From Marisa cornuarietis (Eukaryota; Mollusca; Gastropoda; Architaenioglossa; Ampullariidae): a DNA stretch of 64,000 bases. The position numbers were made by a program, and so were the translations under genes. The notes under the pieces were generated by a model. The model was given only the letters and a program-made list of their open reading frames with translations, made no database searches and was not told the DNA's origin. Location: positions 124,001 to 188,000 of the forward strand of contig SMMW01000178.1 of assembly GCA_004794655.1 (NCBI GenBank), in the 5' to 3' direction. Shown piece after piece: positions 13,267 to 24,100 of the stretch; the first letter of the stretch is position 1; each line of letters opens with the position of its first letter.

Positions 13267-13345
13267 CAGGGTTAACAATGTCAGAACATGAGAGACCAGC
13301 ACAAGAGGAAAGGCCTCAGTGGCTGGAGACAGTCTGCAGGAGAAG
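12640..13345. other. Non-coding sequence with a (CA)n array at 13222-13263
   Basis: Nothing recognisable other than the CA run and the start of the duplicated unit at about 13350. Confidence 0.5.
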
Positions 13346-13689
13346 CCCAGCACTGAACCCTAAGGCCCTCTATACGAACATAAAGAAATTTCCCCAGAAG
13401 AAAATGAGGTACATTGTGAATGTACTACCCCATAGAACAAGGGTGGGGGATGTCTGGTAGGCGGACTGTGTGAGACCCGCGATATCACTGGGTGTGTGGC
13501 GGCCATGACAACCTCAGACAAAGTCTATTATCGCCCTCAATATCGTCTGTACAATTAAACAAGCTGTGGACCACAAATCACAGGTGTATGGCGATCAGGT
13601 TTCGCTGGCGGTGAAGAGACTGGACAACACATGCTTTCTGTTTAATCAGCATTATTTTAATGAGGGATACGTGGACATCACATGATCCC

Positions 13690-13716
13690 TGACGTCACAC
13701 TTGTTGTACTATAAAG
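13690..13716 (+). promoter_or_regulatory. CRE palindrome and TATA box of peptide gene 1
   Basis: A full TGACGTCA (13690-13697) sits 20 bp upstream of a TATAAAG (13710-13716), which is 99 bp before the start codon. The same spacing is kept in the second copy. Transcription would start around 13740. Confidence 0.65.
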
Positions 13717-13808
13717 TCTGAAGGAAGGCGAGACAAAACATCTGACGACGAGAACTACAAGACATCCGACAGTCAACATCTCACGAGGTGAACTTCACAA
13801 CACCGACC

Positions 13809-15117
13809 ATGACAACGGTTGCTAAGGTATATATATATATATATATAGATATTTAATTGTATTGGCTATTAAGTGTATGAGATCATTACTGAATGTTTCA
13901 ATTATTGCAAAGCTAATCGTCAGGTGAATGTATTCTACTATTATTAACCAGTTTTAACACTTTTTATCATATAATAATTCAGGAAAAAACAGTTTTGGAA
14001 TAATGTTTAACTCTTAGATATGTGACAAGTTACATAAACAAGCATCAGAACTGCTCATTGTTTGTCCCCTTATCTCTAAGCCACATGTATTACTGTGAGA
14101 AATGTCACATCTGACATGACAGAGAAAGTAATAGATGAAGCGAGGAAGACTGATCGCAGATTCATTGAAAGGTAAAAATAGAACCTTTGACCACCAACCT
14201 CTAAAATGCTACAAGCTACAAAACAAATAAAACAGTGGCACTTCAAGAGAAACCTACCAGCCCCTTAAACCAAAAGACAAATGTTGTTGAGCCATGCAGG
14301 GTACTAGAAATAAACCTGACACTAGACTACTGGATGGCACGGTAGTGAAATTAGAACTTACATTTTAACGACATCCTTCAAATCATCAAACCTCTTCTCC
14401 AGGTTGTTATAAGTCAGGAGTGGGGAACCTTTTTTGACCTGGGAAGCGAACCGTACAAAGTTATCAACTTATCAAACTAGCTGATACATTGGGTCTGCCG
14501 CAGGTGTTGCTGGCAGTCAAGAGTCTGGACGAGTCTTTGTTAGCCCTTGTCCAGGACAGGTGTGAACTTATCATCATTTGTGGTGTGTGGTGTACATAGA
14601 TGTAGGTATGTCAGGCTGTACTGGTGTTGACTGTACACAGGTGACGATTGTACTGGTGTGCGCCCTGGTCCTCATGATGGAGACCTCGCCGACCTCGGGG
14701 GCCAACATTAAGAAACAACTAGTACCGAATGTAAGTAGATTGAGACAGGTGAAACGGAACTCCTCACCTGTGTGTCCTTGGTGATAGACTTTGATGTTAA
14801 TACATCTTATGGACATGTCACAGACTTGAGAGTGCAATACATGACTGGCGTTGAGTGTGCACCGACAGACAAGCTCACTGGTGTTTCCGTGCAACTACAT
14901 TTACAGTTCACCTCTCTCTCTCTCTCTCTCAGTTTTTATCTTTGAGTTTGTGTCTGCTTGTACACAGGTCAATAAATAAGTTTTGCTGTGTGTGTTTCAG
15001 TGTATACCAAACTTGGGAAGATGCGATGGTATCGATGAGGGTATCTATGATGCTCACTGCTGTGAACCCCTGGAGTGCAGGACCGTTAATGGTTGGAAAG
15101 TTTGTTCCAGAGGCTAG
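13809..15117 (+). CDS. Secreted cystine-knot-type peptide precursor 1 (three exons)
   Basis: The exons are 13809-13826, 14641-14730 and 15001-15117, with GT...AG introns, all phase 0, giving 74 residues. Exon 1 encodes six residues and exon 2 a hydrophobic stretch (residues 7-19) that with exon 1 forms a signal peptide, then a short propeptide-like segment with a Lys-Lys pair at 30-31. Exon 3 encodes the mature region, with cysteines at residues 37, 44, 56, 57, 62 and 71 (C-X6-C-X11-C-C-X4-C-X8-C). That C-C-CC-C-C order is the framework of inhibitor cystine knots, as in O-superfamily conotoxins and many non-venom secreted peptides. The signal sequence matches no conotoxin superfamily I know. 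Toxin, antimicrobial or signalling roles all remain possible. An AATAAA follows at 15230. A near-identical promoter and leader sit on the second copy. Confidence 0.82.
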
Positions 15118-15229
15118 TTGCGCCGTGAGTCTGTGGATCCTCCGCCCACGTTCTAGCCCTCGCTCTTATTTCAACCAACACTCGGCGACAATGTTTCTTG
15201 TCTGCAGTCCTGCAATCAGGTGCAACAAG

Positions 15230-15235
15230 AATAAA
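15230..15235 (+). promoter_or_regulatory. Poly(A) signal of peptide gene 1
   Basis: AATAAA lies 113 bp after the stop codon, in a 3' region that also aligns in part with the second copy. Confidence 0.55.
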
Positions 15236-16381
15236 TTAAAAAATTCTGATTTGCAATTGACGTGTGAAACGGCGTCACCTGAAAAAGTGAAATAAATCGT
15301 TTACCGTTAAAAAAATGGCGTCTTCTTCATTGCAAGACTTGTTTGATCTCAATGATCTGTGTGTCATCGTGTCACAGCTACAAAGTCTGACATGCGAGTT
15401 CTTTCACAACAAAAACACAAAGAACGAGTTTAAAGGGGTTTTGCTGCTCTGCACAACATGTAAATACTACAGTCAAAGTAAGCAGCCAAACTGACTTCTC
15501 AGACTTACTGGGGCCTAGTGGCTCCTACATACAGTCACTAATATCAGTCTTCGTCACAAAAAAAATTAAAATTTCGTGTCTGCCGTGCATCACGACATTG
15601 TTAATGATCTCTGCGGACTGCTCACACTCTGATAAGTCTTTTAATAAACATGTTGGGTATAGTCTCAATATTTATGGCAAAAGGGAACATTTCATACGAG
15701 TATTGGAAAACAAATTATCGTATACCCGACAAATAACCCTACCCCAGTAAAGACAGACCTGTGAGTGGTGTATCTAACATCTCGCTGTCCCACCATGTGA
15801 GGTACGACCTCTGTACTACGGTCAGTGGTGTGGATGTGGTTTGGGATGAAAGTCGCGGGTGGGGGGAGGAGTGTTTCCAGTGACTGGTCACTACAGACAT
15901 GACGACATCTAGCAGGTACATACAGGTATGTCAGTGTCATTCAGTCATACACCTGAAGGTGTCTACCACCTACACACTGAGGTGAACTCACGTCTTCGCC
16001 ATATAATGTACTGCTGTACAGTGACATTGCTGAACATACTCAGTCCCTGCAACAACATGGTCGCTTAACCCAGAAAACATTGTGGTTTAGGAATTGAAAT
16101 ACAGAATCCACCTCGACCTTAGCCTTGCTCTTAGCCTTTCAGCTAATCTTCATCACATTTTGGTTCTCAGTATTTTATAAATTAATTTATTCAATAATTA
16201 ATACTGCAAAAAGATTAACTTCAGGGTTTGTACATGTAGTCAGGTTACTCAGTGATTATGTCTGCTTTCTCTCTGATGTCAGTCTCTAATCTTCCTCTCC
16301 ATTCTAAATATCTAGCAAAATGTCGGCTTTTATAATCGACTCGACGAACCCTCGTGATAACTGACGTTTTATCTGTGATTA

Positions 16382-16382
<1 letters not shown>

Positions 16383-16422
<40 letters not shown>
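16383..16422. repeat. (CA)n microsatellite
   Basis: Uninterrupted CA dinucleotide run. Confidence 0.96.
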
Positions 16423-16425
<3 letters not shown>

Positions 16426-16728
16426 GGGGATAATAAATTCCCTATTCAGCAATGAAGATATGGTGATATACCAGAATATTTAAGTACATGTCTACTGTGT
16501 AATCTAGTCGAGGTAGGTAAAGAGTTTCATTATATGTTTGTGTGTGTGCTCACCGTTTGTTAACTACATCACGGTAAGCGCTGCTTCCTGTATATTTTAT
16601 GCATCATCCAAATGTCTCTAAATTTCACCAGCTGATGAATATTAAATCTAAAAGTATACTTGTTAACTTAAGCAAATTTATTCAAACTGAATTATCACTA
16701 TTTAAGTAATGCCTATATATATATATAT

Positions 16729-16815
16729 TCGCTTTCCACCTCTGCAGTGACAGGCCCTGGGTTCGGATCTCGTCTCGGGTCCCCCTCTATGTGACACCTG
16801 CTCGCAGGGTTGACC
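16729..16815 (+). mobile_element. tRNA-derived SINE, family A, truncated
   Basis: A good box B (ggttcggatct, 16760-16770) and the following 'cgtctcgggt...gtgacacctgctcgcaggg' match the fuller copy at 26441. The 5' head with box A is missing and abuts a TA run. Confidence 0.75.
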
Positions 16816-17320
16816 GTCTTCACCAAACTCTTTCTCCGGAGTTTGACTCTCAACATTTGCATCCCTGTGTGGCCCCCCCTGTAATTTAACAATACATATT
16901 AAGTCCACTCTGTGTGCCCTATTGACCAGTCTATCATCTTTAACATGAAGTCTCATATAAACAAACAATTATTTTCCCTGTCACCTGGATAAAGTTTCTA
17001 GACATGCAGATGAAGAAGAATTGGTTGTTCTATGTAAATAACACTCAGTATTTTCTATTTTGGGTAACTCCTTAAGTTTAATTTGCAAACCACGTGTCAG
17101 TCTGCTGGAACCTACCTGTACATGATCCTTCCCAACACACAGCCATTGTGCAGTTCATTAACTGCCGCAGTGTAACAGATATGTCTGAGTTATTACATGG
17201 CTTCAACATTTCTACAGCAAAATCTAGAAGAAAGGCTTTTTCTGGCAAATCATTTAGTGGTCGCTTCCTTCCTCTTTAAGCGACATTATTTTAACGATCA
17301 AAGCAATGATAGTCTCTTCA

Positions 17321-17530
17321 AAACAGATTCAGTCTGATGGTTGTGACTGTCGTGTGACAAGATAATGTTACCTGAGTAACTGGATGGTCCTCTACTACTA
17401 CATCCTTGTGATCAAGATCAAATAAAATATTGTTAACGTAAACTTCGCTGGTCAAACGGCGTCACCCCAGGAATAAAGATACTAGAGAAACTAATTCTTA
17501 GACCGTGAAAACAAATGTTTACTTCATGTG
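17321..17530 (+). repeat. Downstream part of the duplicated unit, copy 1
   Basis: The block from 'caaaacagattcagtctg' to 'cttcatgtgt' aligns with 21083-21310 after peptide gene 2. Confidence 0.75.
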
Positions 17531-17811
17531 TCGTACGTGTAAACCAACTCGACCTCTCCACTTCATGGGCAGGCAAGTCGCGCGAGGAATCACAACATCA
17601 GAGGACACTTTCCTTCTAATATCAGATGATGTTTATTTGTACCTCCATAGAATGGAAAGAGGAGGGCACAACTTCATAAACAACAGGAAGTTTAGTGCGA
17701 AATACAATAAATGACAAAACACAAATCATGATTTCCATAGCTAACATAATAAACACAAAATATGGTTCTTTGCATCTCGCCCTCGATCTCCAGAAAGGAA
17801 GAAACACCACG
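17531..17811. other. Short non-coding stretch
   Basis: Nothing recognised. Confidence 0.4.
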
Positions 17812-17945
17812 AGTGTGAACATTGTTCACTGTTAACACGGAGTATGTGGTGTGCGAGTGTGAACATTGTTCACTGTCAGAATGGAGTGTGTGGTGTGTGA
17901 ATGTGAACATTGTTCACTGTTAACATGGAGTGTGTGGTTAACATG

Positions 17946-17948
<3 letters not shown>
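17812..17948. repeat. Minisatellite with palindromic core, first cluster
   Basis: Three units of about 45-50 bp, each with the perfect inverted repeat tgaacattgttca followed by 'ctgttaacatggagtgtg'. The array runs into a GT microsatellite. Confidence 0.88.

Positions 17949-18008
<60 letters not shown>
17949..18008. repeat. (GT)n microsatellite
   Basis: Uninterrupted GT run adjoining the minisatellite. Confidence 0.96.
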
Positions 18009-18013
<5 letters not shown>

Positions 18014-18509
18014 GTCACGACCACCGTGCAGTGTATCAGTCACTCAATCCTTTCAACACATACACGGAGTCTGACAAACACGTGTTCTTTCACACAAATT
18101 AAAAGAAAAGAATGATTTGCCTAACGAATCTGTCTGCTTTACTAAGTATAAATAAAAGAAGAAAACTAGAAAAATACACAAATGAAAAATCAGTTAAAAA
18201 AACGATTCCTTCATCCAGATTACTTTAAAATAATAAAATCCCTAACCTTTGAGTCCCTACTCAACAAATTTTTCTTTCTACTCCCTGCCCTACGCTTTGT
18301 TTTCTCTTCCTCACCCTCTTTCTTCTCCTACCTGACTACTAACTGCTGCTCGCGCTCTCCCTCACGTCATTTCCTTCACTTTTTTACATCACTCATACAC
18401 GTCTTCCGAACAACTGACGTCATTCACGATCTTTTGTTCTTCCACATTAATCCTTATAATTTAATCTTAATCACGATACAGTCAATAACTAAGAACAATG
18501 ATGCCTGAC
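18009..18509. other. Spacer between two minisatellite clusters
   Basis: An AT- and CT-rich stretch with one 108-codon open frame (18182-18508) of low-complexity hydrophobic composition and no recognisable domain. Not called as a gene. Confidence 0.4.
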
Positions 18510-18668
18510 ATTGTGTGAACATCGTTGACTGTCAGCATGGAGTGTGTAGTGTGCGAGTGTGAACATTATTCACTGTTAACATGCGTGTGTAGTGTGTGAG
18601 TCTGAATATTATTCACTGTTAACATGAGTGTAATGTGTGAATGTGAACATTGTTCACTGTAGGCATGG
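18510..18668. repeat. Minisatellite with palindromic core, second cluster
   Basis: Further units of the 17812-17948 family, with decayed cores such as gaacattattcac and a final intact gaacattgttcac. Confidence 0.85.
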
Positions 18669-19410
18669 AGTTCCCCCACCCCACCCCAAAGCCGACCATC
18701 TTCCTACGCTGCTGAAGTTGTCGTAAAATCTGTAATAAAACTATTATTTCTTACCAGCTGTGTAATAATGGGATGTAGTTAATTAAGCTCAGATCATTTA
18801 TCTCAAATCCTTCTAAAAATATCGACCGCATATCATCGTGTTTACTGTCGGCAGGAAATTATTTCTTCGTATCGCTTACAACCACAATTTTCGTCTTTCA
18901 AATTTGTTGACATTTATTATCGGAAAACTACAATAGCCTCTAGAATATTCCATACTATTATGGAGATATACATGTATGCAGACACATTTTGAGGCAACAG
19001 CTTACAAACTCATTATCCTCTCTCTTTCTCTCTTTTCTTTTCCCCCCCTCTCTCTGTCTCTCTCTCTCTCTCTGTCTCTCTCTACCAGACACCGTAGTAG
19101 CATCACCGCCGTGTAAAGTAGTTCAGCTCCATTAACTGTAGAATGTAGCAGTACATCAAAGTACCACATCTCTCTCTGTAACAACTACCAGTATTATGTA
19201 AGTGAATGTATGTCATGTGTCACACGTGTTTTATCTAAACTAGTCTGTCATAGTTCGTACACGTACCCGAGGATAGACAACACAAATGCCGACATCAGCT
19301 GACTGATGAGAAACAGAGAGGAGATGTCTGATTCAAATGATCCTGAACACCTCAAGACAGATGGACCTTCAGACTGAGTTTACATCATTTTCAAAATAAA
19401 GGGTTGAGGT
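18669..19410. other. Non-coding sequence
   Basis: CT-rich tract at about 19018-19083. Nothing else was recognised. Confidence 0.45.
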
Positions 19411-19751
19411 GTGGAGACCCAGAACTGAACCCTAAGGAAGCTGAAGGAATTTCCCCAGAAGAAAATGAGGTACATTGTGAATGTACTACCCCATAGAGCA
19501 AGGGTGGGGGATGTCTGGTAGGCGGACTGTGTGAGACCCGCGATATCACTGGGTGTGTGGCGGCCATGACAACCTCAGACAAAGTCTATTATCGCCCTCA
19601 GTATCGTCTGTACAATTAAACAAGCTGTGGACCACAAATCACAGGTGTATGGCGATCAGGTTTCGCTGGCGGTGAAGACGCTGGACAACACATGCTTTCT
19701 GTTTAATCAGCATTATGTTAATGAGGGACACGTGGACATCACATGATCACA

Positions 19752-19778
19752 CGACGTCACACTTGTTGTACTATAAAG
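19752..19778 (+). promoter_or_regulatory. TATA box and one-base-altered CRE of peptide gene 2
   Basis: CGACGTCA (19752-19759) replaces the perfect TGACGTCA of copy 1, 20 bp upstream of TATAAAG (19772-19778), which again lies 99 bp before the start codon. Confidence 0.6.
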
Positions 19779-19870
19779 TCTGAAGGAAGGCGAGACAAAA
19801 CATCTGACGACGAGAACTACAAGACATCCGACAGTCAACATCTCACGAGGTGAACTTCACAACACCGACC

Positions 19871-20918
19871 ATGGCAACGGTTGCTAAGGTATATAAATAA
19901 ATATAAATATAATATACTGGCTACTCAGTTTATGTGGTCATCACTGTATGGTTCAATTATTCCAATGCTGAGTGTCAGGTGAAAATTCCCGTATTAACCG
20001 CTTTTAACCCTATTTTGAAATCGTTTTCTGCCAACACAAACAGACAGAAGAGCCGCACAATCTGTGGGTGGAATGACCGTCTTGCCACGGTCTGCGCATG
20101 TACATAAAGACAAAACTCATTTCCGCTCTGTATATCATTGACACAATAAGCTGTGTATATCATTCACACAATATAACGAGCTGTTGACGACAGTTTTAAT
20201 TCGAATGTTGATTAGTTTTTGCTGGCAGTCAAGAGACTTAACAAAGCTTGTCTCGCCCTCGTTCACTCTCTTCAATGCCAGCATCACGTGACCGCCACAC
20301 GCATGTGACTTACAGGTGCATTCATATACAAGTGTAGACATTAGCAATCATCACATGTAGTCATTATCAGTCATGTTTGGTGTGTGCTGTACATAGATGT
20401 AAATACTGTTGTACTGGTGTTGACTGTACACAGGTGACGATTGTACTGGTGTGCGCCATGGTCCTCATGATGGAGACTTTGCCCACCTCGGGGGCCACAG
20501 TTGAAAAACGACAACCGAGAGTAAGTAGACGGAGACAGGTGAGATTTAACTGCTTACCTGCATCTCCCTGGTAATACACTTTGATGTTAATACATATCAT
20601 ACACTTCTTTTCCGTCAGTGCGTGTTTCCGTGCATTCACCTTTACACTTCACTTCCTATTTCTCTCTCTTCCCCCATGTATCTCACTCTTAGTCTGTTTT
20701 TGATAGTTTTTCCGTTCCTGTCGTATTTTTCTACAGACGTACAGAGCTAAATAAATAATTTGTTGCCCTTATGTGTGTCTCAGTGCCTCAACCTGAATGA
20801 AGCATGCGGCGGTGACAGTCTGGGTGGTGATGGCTATGATACAGTTTGCTGTGTGGGCCTCACGTGTGTCGGCACGTTTTTCTTGGGCACTCGTAGATGT
20901 GAGGTAGCGGCCTCCTAG
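19871..20918 (+). CDS. Secreted cystine-knot-type peptide precursor 2 (three exons)
   Basis: The exons are 19871-19888, 20434-20520 and 20784-20918, GT...AG, all phase 0, giving 79 residues. Exons 1 and 2 repeat the signal peptide of gene 1, with only four differences in the first 63 nt of exon 2. A Lys-Arg pair at residues 31-32 is a likely prohormone-type cleavage site. Exon 3 keeps the cysteine order but has different loops (C-X6-C-X13-C-C-X4-C-X10-C, residues 36, 43, 57, 58, 63, 74) and almost no other shared residue with gene 1. This pattern of a constant leader and a variable knot is typical of venom and some defence peptides. The function is not shown by the sequence. AATAAA lies at 21071-21076. 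Confidence 0.82.
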
Positions 20919-21070
20919 ATGGCGCCGTGTGTCCGGGTGTCCGGGTGTCCTGTGCTCATCTCGCAGCACTCACCTCCACCTCCACCAACTCTCGGCCACA
21001 AAGTTTCTTGGCTGTAGTCCTGCCAACAGGTCGCAGGTCGTCTTCACATGTCCACAGCTTTAGATGACGT

Positions 21071-21076
21071 AATAAA
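21071..21076 (+). promoter_or_regulatory. Poly(A) signal of peptide gene 2
   Basis: AATAAA lies 153 bp after the stop codon. Confidence 0.5.
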
Positions 21077-21082
21077 CTACTC

Positions 21083-21320
21083 AAAACGGATTCAGTCTGG
21101 TAGTTGTTAGTGTGATTGTCGTGTGGCATAAGTGGTACCTGAGTGACTGGATGCAGTCTTCTACTGAAACATCTTTTTAATCAAGATTAATTAAAGTATT
21201 GTTGATTAAAAAACCGATTGTAAAACGGCATCGCCTCATGAAACAGACGCTAGAGAAAACAATTCCTTAATTTAAAAAAAAATAATATTCAGCACTTCAT
21301 GTTTCTCTCGTGTGTAACAA
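21083..21320 (+). repeat. Downstream part of the duplicated unit, copy 2
   Basis: Aligns with 17321-17530 at moderate identity. Confidence 0.7.
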
Positions 21321-21560
21321 ACACCTTTCGAGGTTAGGCCAGTGACAGAGAGTCAACAAGATATATATATATATAGATATTCCGCGACTACATGCTGGTC
21401 ATCACTATCTGTTGGAACCTGCCTCTATCAATCAAACTCAACAAGTACCTCAAAAACCTTTAGCCCCGACCACCTTCTTCCTCCCCACGAAACATTCCAC
21501 AACCTGTCGCCCCACCTCCATTGTCACGTGCCCTCCTTTGTCCTCACGCATGTCGTCACC
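21321..21560. other. Non-coding sequence
   Basis: Nothing recognised apart from a short TA run and a stretch resembling 17095-17140. Confidence 0.4.
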
Positions 21561-21574
21561 GCGGTCATCGCCTT

Positions 21575-21745
21575 TGATTGGTTGGCTGCTTGCTTTGGCG
21601 GGAAAATGCTTCCACCTAGAGGTGATTTCTAACTATGATTAGTTGATTAGAGGGGGGAGAGGAAACCAGAGCACCCGGAGAAAAACCCCCAACAACCCTT
21701 CAACCACGTGTCACACACACAGTGTCCCGAGCGATTTGGGTGCAA
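21575..21745 (-). mobile_element. tRNA-derived SINE, family A, minus strand
   Basis: In complement, the box-B-flanking 'ctcgggacac', 'gtgacac', 'tttttctccgggtgctctgg' and 'aggtggaagca' follow the order of the SINE body at 26441-26660. The tRNA head is lost. Confidence 0.7.
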
Positions 21746-22194
21746 GAAAAAAGAGAAAAGACCTCAGTAATTATAATCCTTGCTTCACACTCTCACTCTA
21801 ATGTTGTAGAGGTTAAAGGTTGTAGTTTGTTGACAGTATGTATGAACGAGCATACTCCTTAACAACAACATACACAAACACCTCAATCAAATTCTTCTTC
21901 ATTGTGATTAAAACTGTTTTAATATCTCTATATCAACATTTATATACCAGTCACACCAGTCAGTGTTGATATTCTCAACAACAATATCGGAATGTCTTCA
22001 CCACCATCCACACATCGTCTCTCTCTTTTAAAAAAACAGAAGAAACATAATCTGCTCTGCCTTCCCTCCGACTGCCCTACGGTATTTACATGATAAAAAA
22101 TTAATACAATTAAAAATATAACTCAATGTCTGACATCACAGTGTGACTAAGATATGAGAGACTGAAGAAGAGCAAATTATTAAAGTCGAAGTTT
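21746..22194. other. Non-coding sequence
   Basis: Nothing recognised. Confidence 0.4.
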
Positions 22195-22481
22195 GGTGTC
22201 AAAGTTGTGAACATCAGTCGGTTGATGTTGGAAGAAAGAGCAGACACTGTGAGGTATAACGGGACAGGAAGTGAACCCGGACAGACTCACAAACAGAATG
22301 GAAGCGACCAAACTCCACATACAGGACGACTTTTCTCTTGAGACCACGAAGACGATGTCCCTTGGCCACCCACACCACGTCACTGCGGTCATTAGCTATG
22401 TCATCGATGTGGTCATCATCATCACTCATTACCCGCGCTGGAACACCCGCTTGACTCAGCCCCATCATCAAACCGATTTCA
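22195..22481 (-). pseudogene. Fragment of a paralogous helicase C-terminal exon
   Basis: The minus-strand frame from about 22480 to 22214 aligns with the last exon of the gene at 29192-35104. MGLSQAGVPARVM matches MGLRQGGVAARAM, SDVVWV is identical, GHRLRGLKRKVV matches GHRMQGLERKVV, and LSRYTSQ matches MSRCTSQ. The motif V Gln (QG) has become Arg. The exon is cut off upstream by the AT-rich minisatellite at 22482, no other exon of the family is visible nearby, and no flanking splice acceptor is preserved, so it is a relic. Confidence 0.8.
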
Positions 22482-22755
22482 ATACAATACAGCAATACAA
22501 TACAGCAATATAATAATACAATACAGCAATATAATAATACAATCCAACAATATAATACAGCAATATAATACAGCAATATAATAATACAATACAGCAATAT
22601 AATACAGCAATATAATAATACAATACAGCAATATAATAATACAATGCAACAATATAATAATACAATACAACAATACAGCAATATAATAATACAATACAAC
22701 AATAAAATAATACAATACAACAATACAATACAACAATATAATACAGCAATATACA
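22482..22755. repeat. AT-rich minisatellite (acaatacagcaatataata-type units)
   Basis: Irregular tandem arrangement of acaatacagc and aatataata words over 270 bp. Reverse-strand frames read as Leu-Tyr-Cys-Ile repeats and are artefacts. Confidence 0.92.
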
Positions 22756-22892
22756 TGTAATACTAGTGACTCTACAGCCCCTGCTCTCCACCCACCCACC
22801 CCCAAGGCTGGATTAAGTTGCATAAAGAGACATGAACACACAAAGAGGCTCGAACACACTATCGGTAGGTCACCATAAAGTTACTATTGTTT

Positions 22893-22905
<13 letters not shown>

Positions 22906-22944
<39 letters not shown>
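22906..22944. repeat. (CA)n microsatellite
   Basis: CA run following a short CT run. Confidence 0.95.
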
Positions 22945-22948
<4 letters not shown>

Positions 22949-24100
22949 GTGTATAACAAACTCTTGTAAAGAGTCAAAGGGAGAGGGAAATTCAGCATAA
23001 ACAACTGCTAGTACATTTCCTCCCTGTCTTCCTGTATACAACTTACGAGACTCGGGTAGTTGAGGACACTGGTGTCCCAGCCCAAAGCCGTTGCAATTTG
23101 ATATCCATATCTCACAGCAAGGTACCCCTATTCAACCCAACATCTCATGAAGGGCTACCTGACTCCATAAAGGGTTGTAGGAAGGTAAGGCATTGAGGGA
23201 GAGGAGATGGGTACCGTACTCACTGGCCCCCACACCTGAGGTCACTTACACCTCACTCACCCACGACCTCAAGTCTCCACCTCACTCCCCAAAGATCTGA
23301 AATTAAGGGGACGATCTTTTAATTTATTTTATTTAATAAAGTGAGCCTTTAATAAGCCTGATATCAGATTACAAAGGGAATCATTGTTCATGGAGATGAG
23401 TTGCTACAGGAAGAACCTCTGTGTCTGTCTGTCGTTATATTCAGGGTTAGAGTTGGTGATAATACTGTCAGGTGCCCCTACCTCCAGTCAGGGGCCCTTA
23501 CCTTTAATCAGGCCTTGGGAACATGAGGGGGAGGAGGAGGAGGGGGAGGAGGAGAAGTAGAATGTATCACCAAAGCTAGGTATCGATGTTGTCCTTCATA
23601 CTAAAAGCTAAGTATCGATGTTGTACTTCACACTTAATGAAGTACTTTTGGTGGTTACTCCTGTGGTAGTCCCCCTTTAGTAACTGCTCGTGGTTATAGT
23701 ATTCTCATTGGTTTTGTTTTTGTTGTTTTTTGTTTATTTTTTTACTGTGACTGTCGGGAATCATTGTGTTGTGTACAACACAGTAGCTTTTTGTCTGTTG
23801 GCCGGGATATTGCGCTATACAGGTTACTGTTACTGTTATTATTATGTATTGTAATGATATATGGAGTCATTGCTTCATCTCTTCACCTGAGGTAGTGGTG
23901 ACCTTTACACTTTACATCTTTGACTCGCCAGACGACAAGTAGATGAGACAGGAATCAAACTCCTACATCTGTCACATTCGCTGTTTTGAGTGGAGTTTAT
24001 CATGGACATGAGTAAACAATTCCATTCATGATGTCAGGAGTGGAGTTTAGCTACATGTGAGTGTGTGAACACCATTCGGCATTGCTGCTATAAACACAGA
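22945..24100. other. Non-coding sequence
   Basis: Nothing recognised. A local near-repeat 'aaagctaggtatcgatgttgt' and 'aaagctaagtatcgatgttgt' occurs at about 23571 and 23606. Confidence 0.45.

Larger units (their letters stand above)
13350..15300 (+). repeat. First copy of the tandemly duplicated peptide-gene unit
   Basis: From 'actgaaccctaagg' onward this unit aligns with about 19415-21080. The promoter, untranslated leader, exon 1, exon 2 and parts of the introns are close to identical. The relationship resumes at 17321-17530 against 21080-21320, so about 2 kb between was inserted in this copy or lost from the other. Confidence 0.85.
15301..17320. other. Non-coding insertion between duplicated blocks
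   Basis: No gene was recognised. It contains a (CA)n run (16383-16422) and a truncated SINE (16729-16815). This stretch has no counterpart beside the second peptide gene. Confidence 0.5.
19415..21080 (+). repeat. Second copy of the tandemly duplicated peptide-gene unit
   Basis: Aligns with 13350-15300. The offset between the two start codons is 6062 bp. Confidence 0.85.

Noticed and set aside
18182..18508. 108-codon frame in the minisatellite spacer
   Set aside because: Low-complexity hydrophobic and serine-rich composition from a pyrimidine-rich tract. No domain.
22214..22859. Minus-strand frames rich in Leu-Tyr-Cys-Ile, resembling a membrane protein
   Set aside because: Produced by the AT-rich minisatellite at 22482-22755. 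Only the part below 22481 is meaningful, as a helicase relic.
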